A stretch of 64,000 nt of DNA from Corallium rubrum (lineage: Eukaryota > Cnidaria > Anthozoa > Scleralcyonacea > Coralliidae), in assembly GCA_964035015.1 (NCBI GenBank), contig OZ036005.1, positions 13,743,968-13,807,967 on the forward strand, read 5' to 3'. Below, in pieces: positions 10,962 through 22,289 of the stretch. Position numbers and translations under genes: made by a program. The notes beneath the pieces are model-generated. The model saw only the letters and a program-made list of their open reading frames with translations, searched no databases and was not told the DNA's origin. The stretch's first letter is position 1. Every line of letters starts with the position of its first letter.

Positions 10962-11365
10962 GTATCATGATTAATGCGGCTTGGGTGACCATAGCCTCGC
11001 TGCTCAACGTTGCAATGGTCTTGGTCTACAGAGCAGATGCCTCCATGTCCCTATCTTCTTCGCTGGTTCTCGCCGTCCTCCTCATAATCCTCCTTGTCTG
11101 GTTCTTCCTGGAGAACTTCCCTTTGCAAAGCTACCTTAACTACACCTATCTTGACTGGCCAGTGGTAGTCTGGGCTCTCTCTGCAAGTCTGGCCAAGAAT
11201 TGGGACCCGGACAGTACCAGTTCGCGTTTTGTTCTGGCATTATTGGTCATCACAGTGCTCTTGTTTATTGCGCGAATTACGTTGCAGGTGCTTCGAAATA
11301 AGAAAGCAAATGCCTACTACCATCGACCAAAACTGGATGAAAGGTTTACACACTGTAGTGTTTAA
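10962..11365 (+). CDS. TspO/MBR-like membrane protein, copy B, exon 2
   Basis: Terminal exon of copy B. The acceptor is TGTAAG with a T-rich tract upstream, and the exon starts in phase 1, completing the split Gly codon from exon 1. It adds 134 residues with four further hydrophobic segments (AAWVTIASLLNVA..., LAVLLIILLVWFFLENF, DWPVVVWALSAS and a final one before a basic tail). From the internal Met onward it is identical to copy A, which argues for recent duplication or conversion. The segment order fits the C-terminal half of long TspO/MBR-related proteins. Only about 110 bases separate the acceptor from the 10712-10854 hairpin. Confidence 0.8.
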
Positions 11366-11499
11366 CAATATACAGACTTGTTTACATTTTCAAATGTTTT
11401 TATTGTTCCTTTTGATGTATTCGGATAACTTTCTTTTACCAGGCAGAAACATTGAGTCATAAACATTAACGTTTTGAGCTACGTTCAAAAACTTTTAAA

Positions 11500-12979
11500 G
11501 CAAGACGCCTGCTTAGGCGTTCACTCGGGCTACTGATCAGCGCTAGCGATTGCTGTAAAATTTTGCATAGCCATACACAGAACAGCGCGCTAATGGTGTA
11601 ACTTTTGGACGCAATCATAGTTATGCAATGTTGAACCGCACTGCGACTCTGAAAGCTATTTTGATTGTACTGTTAATAAAGGTACTTTTAATTTTCAACT
11701 TGCAAGTATTAAATGACAAATCGTACGATGTCGATATGGCAAATCGAACGATGTCGATATGTTGTCTTTGTATGAAGCGGTGCATCTTAAAGCGTTCGCT
11801 GATGCAATGTAAACAAGTCCGTTTTCCCGAATAACAATAGAATAACAACGGCGATAGACCACAGTGCTGGATTCGGCACATTCAGTCAATAATTTCGACA
11901 TAGAATTTATTTATATCAAGCAACAGAAAAGATTTATAAACAACTTTTGAAACACGTTTCCAAAGCGTTCTTTTGAAACACGTTTACAAAGCGTTGGCAA
12001 ATGTAATACGACGCCTACATGAGATCTAGACATGCAAACAGTTCAACACGACAACACATTCGGCATTTTGTAGTTGTTGGACTATAAGCAGCAAGCTGTT
12101 ACTTTATAGTAAATAGTATATATACGTTTTTTGATGCACTATGGCGTTTGCTTCTTGGATCTCTTCAGTCAAGCTTCCTTTAATCTGCTTTTATTGCTGC
12201 GAGCCGTGAGGCGAGCAGCTCACTAATCTTGACGAGGTCTGGGCCGAGTTTATATGCGTTCACAAACTCGATTCTTAGGATTTCGTGGGCGATGATCTTC
12301 GGTATACGCAAGGTCTACTGATCAGCGGCAGGCATTATTAAATTGTAGGCAAGTTGGCATTGTTTGGCGCTGGAATATATTGATTTATTGAAGAGAAGTA
12401 TATTTTTCTACAATACTATTATATCAAACACAACTCTATTTGTTGCTGGAAGTATATATCAAGGCCACAATAGGCTAAGCGACATTTCGAGGGGCAGACA
12501 GTGTATTTATACGAGTCTTCGTTCATTAATTTTTATATGACATTCCACACCGTTGTGCCAGATGATTTCACTTAACATTTTAAGCATGCGACGTTATTGT
12601 CAACACTCACGTCACGCGTATAAAATTGAGCCATTAAAGATGGCAACAGCCGTTATTGCTGCAAATCAACAACCTAAAACTGCACTGACGCCATCACTCT
12701 TTAATGGCTTGATTTTATACGCGTGACGTCCATGTTGAGGAAAACGTCGCGTGCTTAAGCTCTTTAATTGAAAATGCTTCGGACGATAACAAGTATTTTA
12801 CTACTAAATAGTAAATGGTAGAAACTCGCAGCACTTCACTTTTGCACCATGATGAAACATCAGCATTTAAGCTGTGACGTCATGCCTGCAGTTTCGCAAA
12901 GCCTGTTGGGGCAATATCGCGACCCCAAAAAAACAACCAGACCGAAACCTAGACTCGTTCTACCACAGGTAGCCCGAGT
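11500..12979 (-). mobile_element. Non-autonomous Helentron-derived element (HINE)
   Basis: The left edge is the hairpin GACGCC-TGCTTA-GGCGTT followed by ACTCGGGCTAC. The right edge reads CTACCACAGGTAGCCCGAGT, the reverse complement of an ACTCGGGCTACC 5' end. The same pair of ends bounds the coding Helentron at 35511-46514. Flanks are A on both sides of the plus strand, consistent with insertion at TT on the minus strand. No replicase frame is present. The matching element in copy A is cut off after about 320 bp. Confidence 0.7.
12574..12757. repeat. Foldback repeat inside the HINE
   Basis: Imperfect arms of about 65 bp share GACGT...CACGCGTATAAAAT...CCATTAAAGA and the reverse complement, with about 45 bases between. 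Confidence 0.8.
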
Positions 12980-12986
12980 AATTATT

Positions 12987-13176
12987 TAACAAATAAAACA
13001 TAAAGCTCCGTGCATATGTACTCTTATAAAGGCACGTCGGTTTAACGTCATTTGAACAAGAAAGATCGTTGAGTAGATGCACGAGGCGATAGCCGAGTGC
13101 CTTTACACTTCTTTCACGTCAAACGTACCTTTATAAGAGTACATATGCACAGGAGCGGTATGTTTTATTTGTTTTA
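12987..13176. repeat. Hairpin MITE, about 190 bp
   Basis: Arms of about 52 bp contain TGCATATGTACTCTTATAAA and its reverse complement. The centre holds GCACGAGGCGATAGCCGAGTGC, a motif also found in the unrelated-arm hairpin at 57796-57892. Confidence 0.8.
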
Positions 13177-13696
13177 TAAAATAAGAAGGGGGAAAATCAA
13201 ACTAAAAGTGAGGTAGTTTAGGAATTTGGCGGGCTTTTACGGCCAGCTGACGCCATTCTACGCCATTTTACGTCATTCATGATATCTGTTCTCTTATAAA
13301 TGCAGGACACCTTATTTTATAAATGCATAATCACTTGAAAATTTACATGTTTATTTTGCTGTTGTGCACACGTTTCCTTCGACCGCATTTGCTTTGATAG
13401 CAATGATATATAACCTCCGATAACTATACACAGTGTAGCCCTCGATTTCCAGTCGTATCTCAGGTCCCAGAGCTTGTCCAATTGTCGATTTGCCCCCAAT
13501 CACAAAGGTGCCTGCACATTTTCAGCAGGCATATATTAGGATTATTGCATAATATAGTATTACGATTATTGCATGAATTAATAAAATATTGACGATAAAT
13601 AGAGTGCTGGTATATAAGTGAGGGCTGAAAGCTATGGGATCAGATGAGTTAATACCCAAAGAAATAATTAGAAAATTCAATTTGTTCAACAAAAGT
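13177..13696. other. Non-coding DNA, nothing recognised
   Basis: Right part of the block missing from copy A. It is AT-rich, with no motif or gene that can be supported. Confidence 0.5.
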
Positions 13697-15233
13697 GTCG
13701 GTTTCATAGATTTACATAATTATGATTTATAGATTGGTAATTCATTTGTATTTGCATCATAAATATATCAAATATCAGAGACCAAATATCAAATGTCAGA
13801 GATAGATCAAATATCTAGCTAGCAACAGTCGATTTACCACATTTACATTCGCCCCCCTCCCCCCCCCCCTCCCCAGGAAATTCGTCCCCCTCCCCTGGGG
13901 GGCGAATTTCCTAGGAATCCCGCCCCCCTCTAGGAAATTGCTCCCCCCTCTCTCGATTTCGATTTAAAATCAAAACATGTCATAAATATTGTTAAAATAT
14001 TGTTAACGATTGTTAACGATTACTATTGTCGAAATTTGTAGAAAACAAGTCCCATTAGCTACAAAAGCGGGAAAAATCTAAACGAAACGACATGCACTTG
14101 CCTTGTGCTGGGTACTTCTGCTCTGAATACGTATCAGAACAAAAAATCACCGTCGATTGTCAATTTTATATACAAAGTATTATTATGTAACCATTTATTT
14201 TGGCCTACCTTGAACACCAAGCCGGAAGAATTTTCTAAACAGCAAAAGCGTGAATGCGTGATTTGAAAAAAAGGGCCGCCGATTTTACTTTCATCGTTAC
14301 GGTTTTTTTGAGAATTATTTGTTTGACAATTATCTTTTTGACAAGACTACCTGGTATTATATAGTGGTATATCAATAGCAAAACATAATATTACTTTGAA
14401 AAATTTTAACTTTATCCTAGTATAATCGCTAATAATTATGAAAGATAGATGTGCAGCTACGTCTGAATAGGAAGCACATGATGTGCTCCTCCCTTCTTAA
14501 AGGGCGATATTACGACGTCAAAACGTTTAATTTAATTACATATCAAACAACCTGAAATAACTCAAGAACAAATTAAAGCAAGGAAACGAAAAACTGCAAA
14601 AAATGTTAGATTATCATAAAATACCAATTAATTATACCGACATCTGCTCTAAAAAGGGCTCTCGAACGCCAATTAGCAGGGATTAAACACATGGTACCAC
14701 TCAACAGAAAATTTAAATTTACCTTCTTTATTTATAAACGCACGCCTTGGAAGATTGGATGTTTAATTTCTTTTAGCCACGACACGTGTATATTAGGGAG
14801 GCTGATCCCCCTCTTCTTGAATTTCAGGGAGCTGCCTTGGGCAGTTGGCTGTATTTATCGGGAAGATGAACCGGCTGACGAATGTGGAATATAGGCGAGC
14901 TTCTCAAACGAATTAATATTTTAAGAGAAATTTCAACTCAAAGTTTGCTAAATTTGACTGTAAGCTTTATCCGATTTCTGAATACTGGTTAAATAGTGAT
15001 TTCTTTTGAATTTTTTTTTAGAACAATATTGTTCCGTGAATCGTTATTGAACTGTTGAAAAAGTCGTGAAGATGCTATTTTACTGTTTGTGATTCGTGAA
15101 ATGCCAAAAAAGCATCTGTGAACTCGTGACAAGGCCCCCCACCCCTTCCTCTTCTATCTATAACTTTAGTTCATTCTTTTACAAAATATCTATACATGCA
15201 TGTTTTCGTTCAGTCATTCTGTCAATTTCGGTG
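13697..15233. other. Intergenic DNA duplicated from 1075-2790
   Basis: Second copy of the spacer between gene copies. Scattered substitutions and small indels separate it from the first copy; it has lost one palindrome arm near 14484 and lacks the 2287 MITE. No gene seen. Confidence 0.7.
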
Positions 15234-15859
15234 GTTCAACCTGCCAGGGTGCATTCGATGTAGTCTAATCGGAAGATCTTCGGCGTAGAGTCACAGTAAG
15301 CCTTGGCGTACTGGCGCACAATCATCTTTCCTGGCGTAGTGGCGTACGCTGTTTTTAACTTGGCGGCGCATAAATACCAATAAATACATCAAACGATTCA
15401 AACGGCGTAACAGGTTTAGGCTTAGTACCGACATTACACATGTGTTAAATGAACGTGAATAAATGTTGTACTTTAGAGTCTGAGTCTGTTGTTTTTGCAC
15501 CCTGGTCACCCTGTATCGGACTATTGTATCATTGATATTTACTGTAAAAACTAATTACGATTTAAACTTCTCAAAAATGGTCCTAAACGTGTGGAATTTT
15601 TGCAGAACTGACTCATACGCCCTGGCGTGGGTGAGAGTCGGAAGAATGGGCCAGGGTGGGATGTTGGCGTAGCGTTGCGACTGCTTTGGCGTATCTTCGG
15701 CGTAGCATTGGTGCACCCTGGTCAACCTGACGTTAGCCTGTAAACAGACTGTCTTCAGGGGGGTGTGGCTTTGGGAGAAGCCCCGAAAGAACGTCTGCTC
15801 GAAGAAACAAGAAGAAAGAACATAAGAACATATTGCCACAGTCTGTATAGATCGACAAA
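15234..15859 (+). promoter_or_regulatory. Copy C-specific 5' flank
   Basis: Homology with the copy B upstream region stops at about 15237 and resumes only about 30 bases before the ATG. The intervening 600 bp contain repeats of GCACCCTGGT (15495, 15712), an inverted copy near 15247, and many TGGCGTA motifs, so it looks like mobile or rearranged DNA placed directly upstream of the gene. Promoter function is inferred from position only. Confidence 0.45.
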
Positions 15860-16325
15860 ATGCGACGTCCAACGGAGTCCACAGTCATGTTAGCCATACT
15901 GTCTCTTTCGTTGTTCTTAATCAAAATAGGTTGGAAGCCTTTTCAAGAATCGATAAAAAATGTCTCCGATACATTCGCTCTCGATATCACTCCAGCAGGA
16001 TGGGCATTTTCAATATGGGGCTTGATCTACACATGGAATGCCGCCTACATCATCTACGCTTTGACGACGGGTTTAAGGGATGTTCCACCGGTGTTGAACG
16101 CGTTGTTTTATCTGCTTTACATTCTATGTGATATCGTCAACATATCTTGGCTCTTCGCCTTCACATCTGATTCGATCAGCTCGAGTTGTGCGATCTTGGT
16201 TGGCAATCAAGTTTCGCTGTACTTGCTGCTTTTTGTGGTTTATAAAAACTACATTGCTTACAAGAGCCAACTAGAAGATCACTACCCAGCCGATGCGATA
16301 TGTTTGAAAGTCTTGATACAGAATG
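15860..16325 (+). CDS. TspO/MBR-like membrane protein, copy C, exon 1
   Basis: Paralogue of 2963-3452 with the same ATG context and the same phase-1 donor (G|GTAAGT at 16325/16326). It encodes 155 residues, eight fewer than copy B: the stretch after the first hydrophobic helix (LNTLAGLGYE in B) is replaced by one Trp. Other differences are few, such as I to V at residue 10 and S to I in NYSAYK. The PAGWAFSIWGLIY signature is intact. Joined to 56915-57318 it gives a 289-residue protein. Splicing must remove a 40.6-kb intron full of transposons, so expression of this copy is less certain than that of B. Confidence 0.75.
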
Positions 16326-16748
16326 GTAAGTACTACGGTTCTCTTTTTGATATATACAGTATTAAGTAAAATCGTCTGGTGTTTAATCCCCGAGCCCGGG
16401 CGTAGGGCCGAAGGCCCGGAGCCCGGGTGAGGGTGCTAATCTCGACACGCGTGGAGTACACGCGAAATTACAGCAAATGGAAAGAAATTCTGCGAGATGT
16501 TTATATATATATATATATATATATGTATGTCAACAAATCCGCAATTTTCGCAGTTCGGAATTCGAATAGCAGGGTTACTGGTAGACCGAAAACGACACTG
16601 TGTCCTGAAACTGGCCGAAGCCTGTAAAGAAATATGCTCTGGTGTATTCTACTTAACTCGAGGGAGAACGATGAAGAAATCAGTTTGAAACAAACGGCTT
16701 TTTGCGGATACTGGTTGTAAACCATAATCCGCTATGTCATGAGCGCGG

Positions 16749-16826
<78 letters not shown>
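16749..16826. repeat. (GT)n microsatellite
   Basis: About 39 uninterrupted GT units inside the Helitron. Confidence 0.98.
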
Positions 16827-16830
<4 letters not shown>

Positions 16831-17126
16831 ATGTTTTCGTCAATCACGTGATCAACGCAAAGGACCAATAGCAACAGTCCGAATCAGCATATTTATATGT
16901 CCGAAGGGTTTTACGAACGTGTACCAGAGCAACGAATGGGAGATAAAAAATTGAGTTTTGTTTCATGTAATGAATATTTGCGCGCTATCACAAGACGCCA
17001 AGAAATATGATGACAAGTCGACAGCTGACAGTGGGCTACTAGTCTGTTGGTATAAATTTGAACGGTTGTGAGCATTTTTGTGGATTGTCTGGTTTCGAAA
17101 CAATATGTATTTCGGCATTTTAATAC

Positions 17127-17745
17127 ATTTTTATGTATGTATATACTGTTGTTTTATACTATAAATACAAGCGCGCGCACCGCGCGGTGACTGCATATTT
17201 ACACGCAATACTTTCTCGTATACAAAGTGTTTATACTCTAATAATTCCGGAACGCGTTTCGACTTTGTCGCTTAAACGACAAGCTTTCCAAGGACGAAGA
17301 AACAGTGTGAGCGCTTGTTTGGCTTCGGATTAAAGATCTTTCTGAAATCTGAATGCCCTTTTAACTATTAAATGTTTCAAGTGTTTACGTGTTAAGCGCT
17401 CGGCCAAGATGTTTTAGTTATTTTTATGTATGTATGTATGTACTGTTGTTTTATACTATAAATACAAGCGCGCGGTGACTGCATATTTACATGCAATACT
17501 TTCTCCTGTTCAATACAGCATCACGTAATAAAACCACACAAGGTGTTACTATGCTAATTCCGGAACGCACTTCGACTTTGTCGCCTAAACGACAAGCTTT
17601 CCAAGGACGAAGAAACATGCAGTGTGAGCGCTTTAATATTTGGCTTCGGATTAAAGATATTTCTGAAATCTGAATGCCCTTTTAACTATTAATTAAATGT
17701 TTCAAGTGTTTACGTGTTAGGCGCTCGGCCAAGATGTTTTATCGT
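17127..17745. repeat. Tandem duplication, about 300-bp unit
   Basis: Two adjacent copies share TGTTGTTTTATACTATAAAT, then GACAAGCTTTCCAAGGACGA, then TGTTTCAAGTGTTTACGTG. A weaker third echo of the tail lies near 18110-18190. Confidence 0.8.
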
Positions 17746-18606
17746 GCTTGGCACTGTTTATGTTACATGTAGAGTATTCAATACTTGTTCAAAAAACGCG
17801 TTGAACATTCATTTATTGGGACGCATCAATGCATGTGTTACGAGAGTCTAAAAACATAGACAATATAAAACATAAAAATATCATATTCTGTAAAATGCGA
17901 TTAGCGTCCACGTTTTCTGTTTTTGCCGATTTACCTAAACGTGAATTCAAACATTTTAGTGTTAGGGGTTAGAGATTAGGGTTAATCGTTAGAAATTAAC
18001 GATTATTGTTATTTCTACGTAACAAAGAGCACATGTTGAAGGGAAAAAGAAGGCAGAAGGGTGCAGTCAATTTTTAGCGTTTTTGCTCAGACAAGAGTGT
18101 TAAACCGTTCGAATCAACATTTCTGAAACCTGAATAGCCCTTTGAATTAATGTTTGAAGTGTTAACATGATAAGCGCTGGGCCGAGATGTTTAACTATAA
18201 TTCACAAGCAGAACTGAATTTTCAGGCTGTGCTTTGTGCCGGCGCTATCTAATGCTTATCGAAAATACGTGTTGCACGATCATGTTAATTACACTCGAGC
18301 GAAAAATTAAAGCGATATAAATATCATATTTTTTAATGCGATTATAGGGACTTTGCAAGTTGTCAATTCTGTTTTCAACGTTCTTTATGTCTCGCTCATC
18401 TTGCAGATAGTTTTCAAAAGTCAGCAAGTTATCAGATTGTGAGCATGAGTAATACTTTTCAGTATTAAAATTGAATAAATCATATAAATCGTTTATAATC
18501 AGTTTGTCTTGATCGAGACGCGGAATATTAACCCAGATCGAAATATACTGTAAATAGCTCAACACCGTCTAGTGTAGATGTATCGCCATCAAGATCTGCA
18601 GTTGTA

Positions 18607-18833
18607 AAGCCGTAATCAAACGAGAACGCAAGTCATCGCAAGTTGGCAGTCACAAATTTCTGTAGCGGGCGTTCGAACACCCAAATTAACAAAATAAAGG
18701 TTTCATGAGTGTTTTAAACAAGTTTTACTTTGTCACGGTACATAATTTTTTCGGGAAATTATTCAGAGAGGCTGGCTGAGATAGCGTGACTGCTAACTTG
18801 CGATGACTTGCGTTGTTGTTTGATTACGGCTTA
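18607..18833. repeat. Inverted repeat, 45-bp arms
   Basis: AAGCCGTAATCAAACG... with CGCAAGTCATCGCAAGTT is mirrored at 18786-18833. Probable MITE or foldback remnant. Confidence 0.8.
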
Positions 18834-19021
18834 AGCGTAGTGAGCACAATTTTCAGCCACATGACTGATTAATAACAGTGTTCTAAAGTCACTTGTGATC
18901 TTCTAAAAGCTTCAAGACGGAGCAATACCAGATCGATAGCACCACAACGTGGTTTCGCAAAGCATATCGGGATGATGCAATAATTGCAAATTGTCGACGA
19001 GAAAAATAATACAGAAACGCC

Positions 19022-19048
19022 ACCAAAACCTGGTAGCCCGAGTAATAA

Positions 19049-19098
<50 letters not shown>

Positions 19099-19118
19099 GT
19101 AATAATAATAATAATAAC
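19022..19118. repeat. Helentron-type 5' end and (AAT)n microsatellite
   Basis: TGGTAGCCCGAGT (19031-19043) matches the 5'-end motif of the Helentron family in minus orientation. It is followed by an (AAT)n tract of about 75 bp. The partner 3' hairpin is not found upstream, so the element is a remnant. Confidence 0.55.
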
Positions 19119-19260
19119 AAAACATTACGTCTAAATAAATATTTTGAATACTACAACTACCTCGAGTTTTGTGCTGGGCTCTTATGTATGTCACAAGATT
19201 CTCTATTATTTTCTGTATATTTTGGTATGTTTGCATGAAATTGAAATTACAGTCCACAGT

Positions 19261-19646
19261 AGACCTTTTCACCAATAGCGGCGCCATCTTGAATTCGCAA
19301 TGCATTATGGTCTATCCAGGGTGTTGAGGCACAATGCGGTAATTTTTTCTTTATAAATACTTTCGTGGCAACAATATCTAAATATAATAATTGTCATATT
19401 GCAACAATTCTTGGACGTGTAAGGATAGATTCATAACAAATGTATCCTTATATGTACGAGAATTATTGCTTTTACCAATATGACAACGATCATATCTAGA
19501 CATTGTTGCCATGAAAGTGTTAATCAAGACAAAATTACCGCATTGTGTCTCAACACTAAGCAATCGCCCTTTTAATGGAGCTTATTACCCTGGATAGACC
19601 ACAATGCATTGCGAATTCAAGATGGTGCCGCTATTGGTGAAAAGGC
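19261..19646. mobile_element. Foldback MITE, about 385 bp
   Basis: Long arms (AGACCTTTTCACCAATAGCG... against its reverse complement near 19646), a second inner pair around GGTAATTTT / AAAATTACC, and no coding capacity. Confidence 0.75.
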
Positions 19647-19899
19647 CCATTAGTTATTTTAGACTCTCAAGCCAAATAAATACAGTATCCGCATGTACGC
19701 ATTGCGTACCTATTTTTAGATCTTGAAGAGAACTGAATGATCACGGAGAGACCGAAAGAACCACTGTGAAGTATGCACCACATTCAGCCTTCGATTCAAG
19801 CCTTCGATTCGGCCTTCGATTCAGCCGTCGATTCAATTATCGCATGTTATTGCGAAGTTATCTCCATATTCATCAGGTGGTCGCTATAACAGAATATCA

Positions 19900-22289
19900 T
19901 ACAAATACACAATTTTCTCAGGCGCTATTCTATAGGATTTCTTCAAATTAACATATCTTGCACAGAATTTCATGCTCTTTCATCTAGTGTAAGCCTCCAG
20001 AGTAGCAAAGACCCATGGACGACGTAGGCAAGCTTTAAACAAATTGCGGCGCGGCGGTATTAATACGACTGACGGGGGTTGTGTTGTATATTGCATACAC
20101 ATCAGATTATAAACACAATTTTCTCAGCTGCTATTCTATACGATCTTCTAAAATTTACATATGTTGTAGAGAATTTCATGCTCTTTCATCTAGTATAAGT
20201 CTCCAGAGTGGCATAGACCCATGAACGACGCAGGCAGGCTTTAATTAAACAAATTGCGGCGCGGTGTAATTAATACGACCGACCCGGCTTGTGTTGACAG
20301 TTGTATATTGCATATACATCAGATATAAACACAATTTTCTCAGCCGCTATTCTATACGATTTTTTTTAATTTACATATGTTGTACAGAATTTCAAGCTCT
20401 TTCATGTAGTGTAAGTCTCCAGAGTGGCATATACCCAGGAACGACGCAGGCAGGCTTTAAACAAATTGCGGCGAGGTGTACGTAATTAATACGACTGACG
20501 GGGCTTGTGTTGACAGTTGTATATTGCATATACATCAGATATAAACACAATTTTCTCAGCCGCTATTCTATACGATTTTTTTAAAATTTACATATGTTGT
20601 ATAGAATTTCATGCTCTTTCATCTAATATAAGTGTCCAGAGTGGCATAGACCCATGAACGACGCAGGCAAGCTTTAAACAAATTGCGGCGCTGTGTTATT
20701 AATACGTCTGACGGGGGTTGTTTTGTATATTGCATATACATCAGATATAAGCACAATTTTCTCAGCCGCTATTCTATACGATTTTTTCAAATTTACATAT
20801 GTTGTAGAGAATTTCAAGCTCTTTCATCTAGTATAAGTTTCCAGAGTGGCATAGACCCAGGAACGACGCAGGCAAGCTTTAAACAAATTGCGGCGCGGTG
20901 TTATTAATACGACTGACGGGGGTTGCCTTGAATGTTTCAGATTACATCGGAAAAAGTACAATTTTCTCAGCCGCTATTCTATACGATTTTTTTAAATTTA
21001 CATATGTTGTAGAGAATTTCATGCTCTTTCATCTAGTAAAAGTCTCCAGAGTGGCATAGACCCATGAACGACGCAGGCAAGCTTTAAACAAATTGCGGCG
21101 CGGTGTTATTAATACGACTGACGGGGGTTGCCTTGAATGTTTCAGATTATATCGGAAAAAGTACAATTTTCTCAGCCGCTATTCTATACGATTTTTTTAA
21201 ATTTACATATGTTGTAGAGAATTTCATGCTCTTTCATCAAGTGTAAGTCTCCAGAGTGGCATAGACCCAGGAACGACGCAGGCAGGCTTTAAACAAATTG
21301 CGGCGAGGTGTACGTAATTAATACGACTGACGGGGCTTGTGTTGACAGTTGTATATTGCATATACATCAGATATAAACACAATTTTCTCAGCCGCTATTC
21401 TATACGATATTTTTAAATTTACATATGTTGTTCAGAATTTCAAGCTCTTTCATCTAGTATAAGTGTCCAGAGTGGCATAGACCCAGGAACGACGCAGACA
21501 GGCTTTAAACAAATTGCGGCGCGGTGTACGTAATTAATACGACTGACGGGGCTTGTGTTGACAGTTGTATATTGCATATACTTCAGATATAAACACAATT
21601 TTCTCAGCCGCTATTCCATACGATTTTTTTTAAATTTACATATGTTGTAGAGAATTTCATGCTCTTTCATCTAGTATAAGTCTCCAGAGTGGCATAGACC
21701 CAGGAACGACGCAGGCAAGCTTTAAACAAATTGCGGCGCTGTGTTATTAATACGTCTGACGGGGTTTATTTCATATTGCATATACATCAGATATAAGCAC
21801 AATTTTCTCAGCCGCTATTCTATACGATTTTTTTAAATTTACATATGTTGTAGAGAATTTCAAGCTCTTTCATCTAGTATAAGTTTCCAGAGTGGCATAG
21901 ACCCAGGAACGACGCAGGCAAGCTTTAAATAAATTGCGGCGCGGTGTTATTACTACGACTGACGGGGGTTGCCTTGAATGTTTCAGATTACATCAGAAAA
22001 AGTACAATTTTCTCAGCCGCTATTCTATACGATTTTTTTTAATTTACATATGTTGTAGAGAATTTCATGCTCTTTCATCTAGTATAAGTCTCCAGAGTGG
22101 CATAGACCCATGAACGACGCAGGCAAGCTTTAAACAAATTGCGGCGCGGTGTTATTAATACGACTGACGGGGGTTGCCTTGAATGTTTCAGATTACATCG
22201 GAAAAAGTACAATTTTCTCAGCCGCTATTCTATAGGATTTTTTTAAATTTACATATGTTGTAGAGAATTTCATGCTCTTTCATCTAGTA
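19900..22289 (+). repeat. Satellite array, left arm, part 1
   Basis: Eleven units of about 205-217 bp, each with CTCCAGAGTGGCATAGACCC and TTAATACGACTGACGGGG. Two unit types alternate in blocks: one with TTTCAGATTACATCGG, one with TATATTGCATATACATCAG. The first unit is the most diverged, and the array is cut by a Helitron at 22290. Confidence 0.95.

Larger units (their letters stand above)
1..15233. repeat. Tandem segmental duplication, period about 10,752 bp
   Basis: Position 1 matches position 10753 and the match runs through exon 2 and its 3' flank (1-1074 with 10753-11820), then through 1075-2790 with 13697-15233. The unit therefore holds one exon 2, the intergenic stretch, the next exon 1 and its intron. 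Differences are discrete: a 1.88-kb block at about 11820-13696 is missing from the first copy, a 134-bp MITE at 2287-2420 is missing from the second, and one arm of a palindrome is lost in the second. A third, shorter match to exon 2 and its left flank lies at 56243-57455. Seen directly by comparing the copies; no alignment was run. Confidence 0.9.

Noticed and set aside
15555-15872. 105-codon minus-strand frame upstream of copy C
   Set aside because: It runs across repeat-like DNA into the antisense of exon 1; no domain and no counterpart in copy B.
18869-19305. Poly-Leu, poly-Tyr and poly-Asn frames
   Set aside because: They translate the AAT microsatellite.
20690-20712. TAATACGACT in every satellite unit looks like the start of the T7 promoter
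   Set aside because: Only the first ten bases match and the rest of the promoter is absent; it is a chance feature of the repeat.
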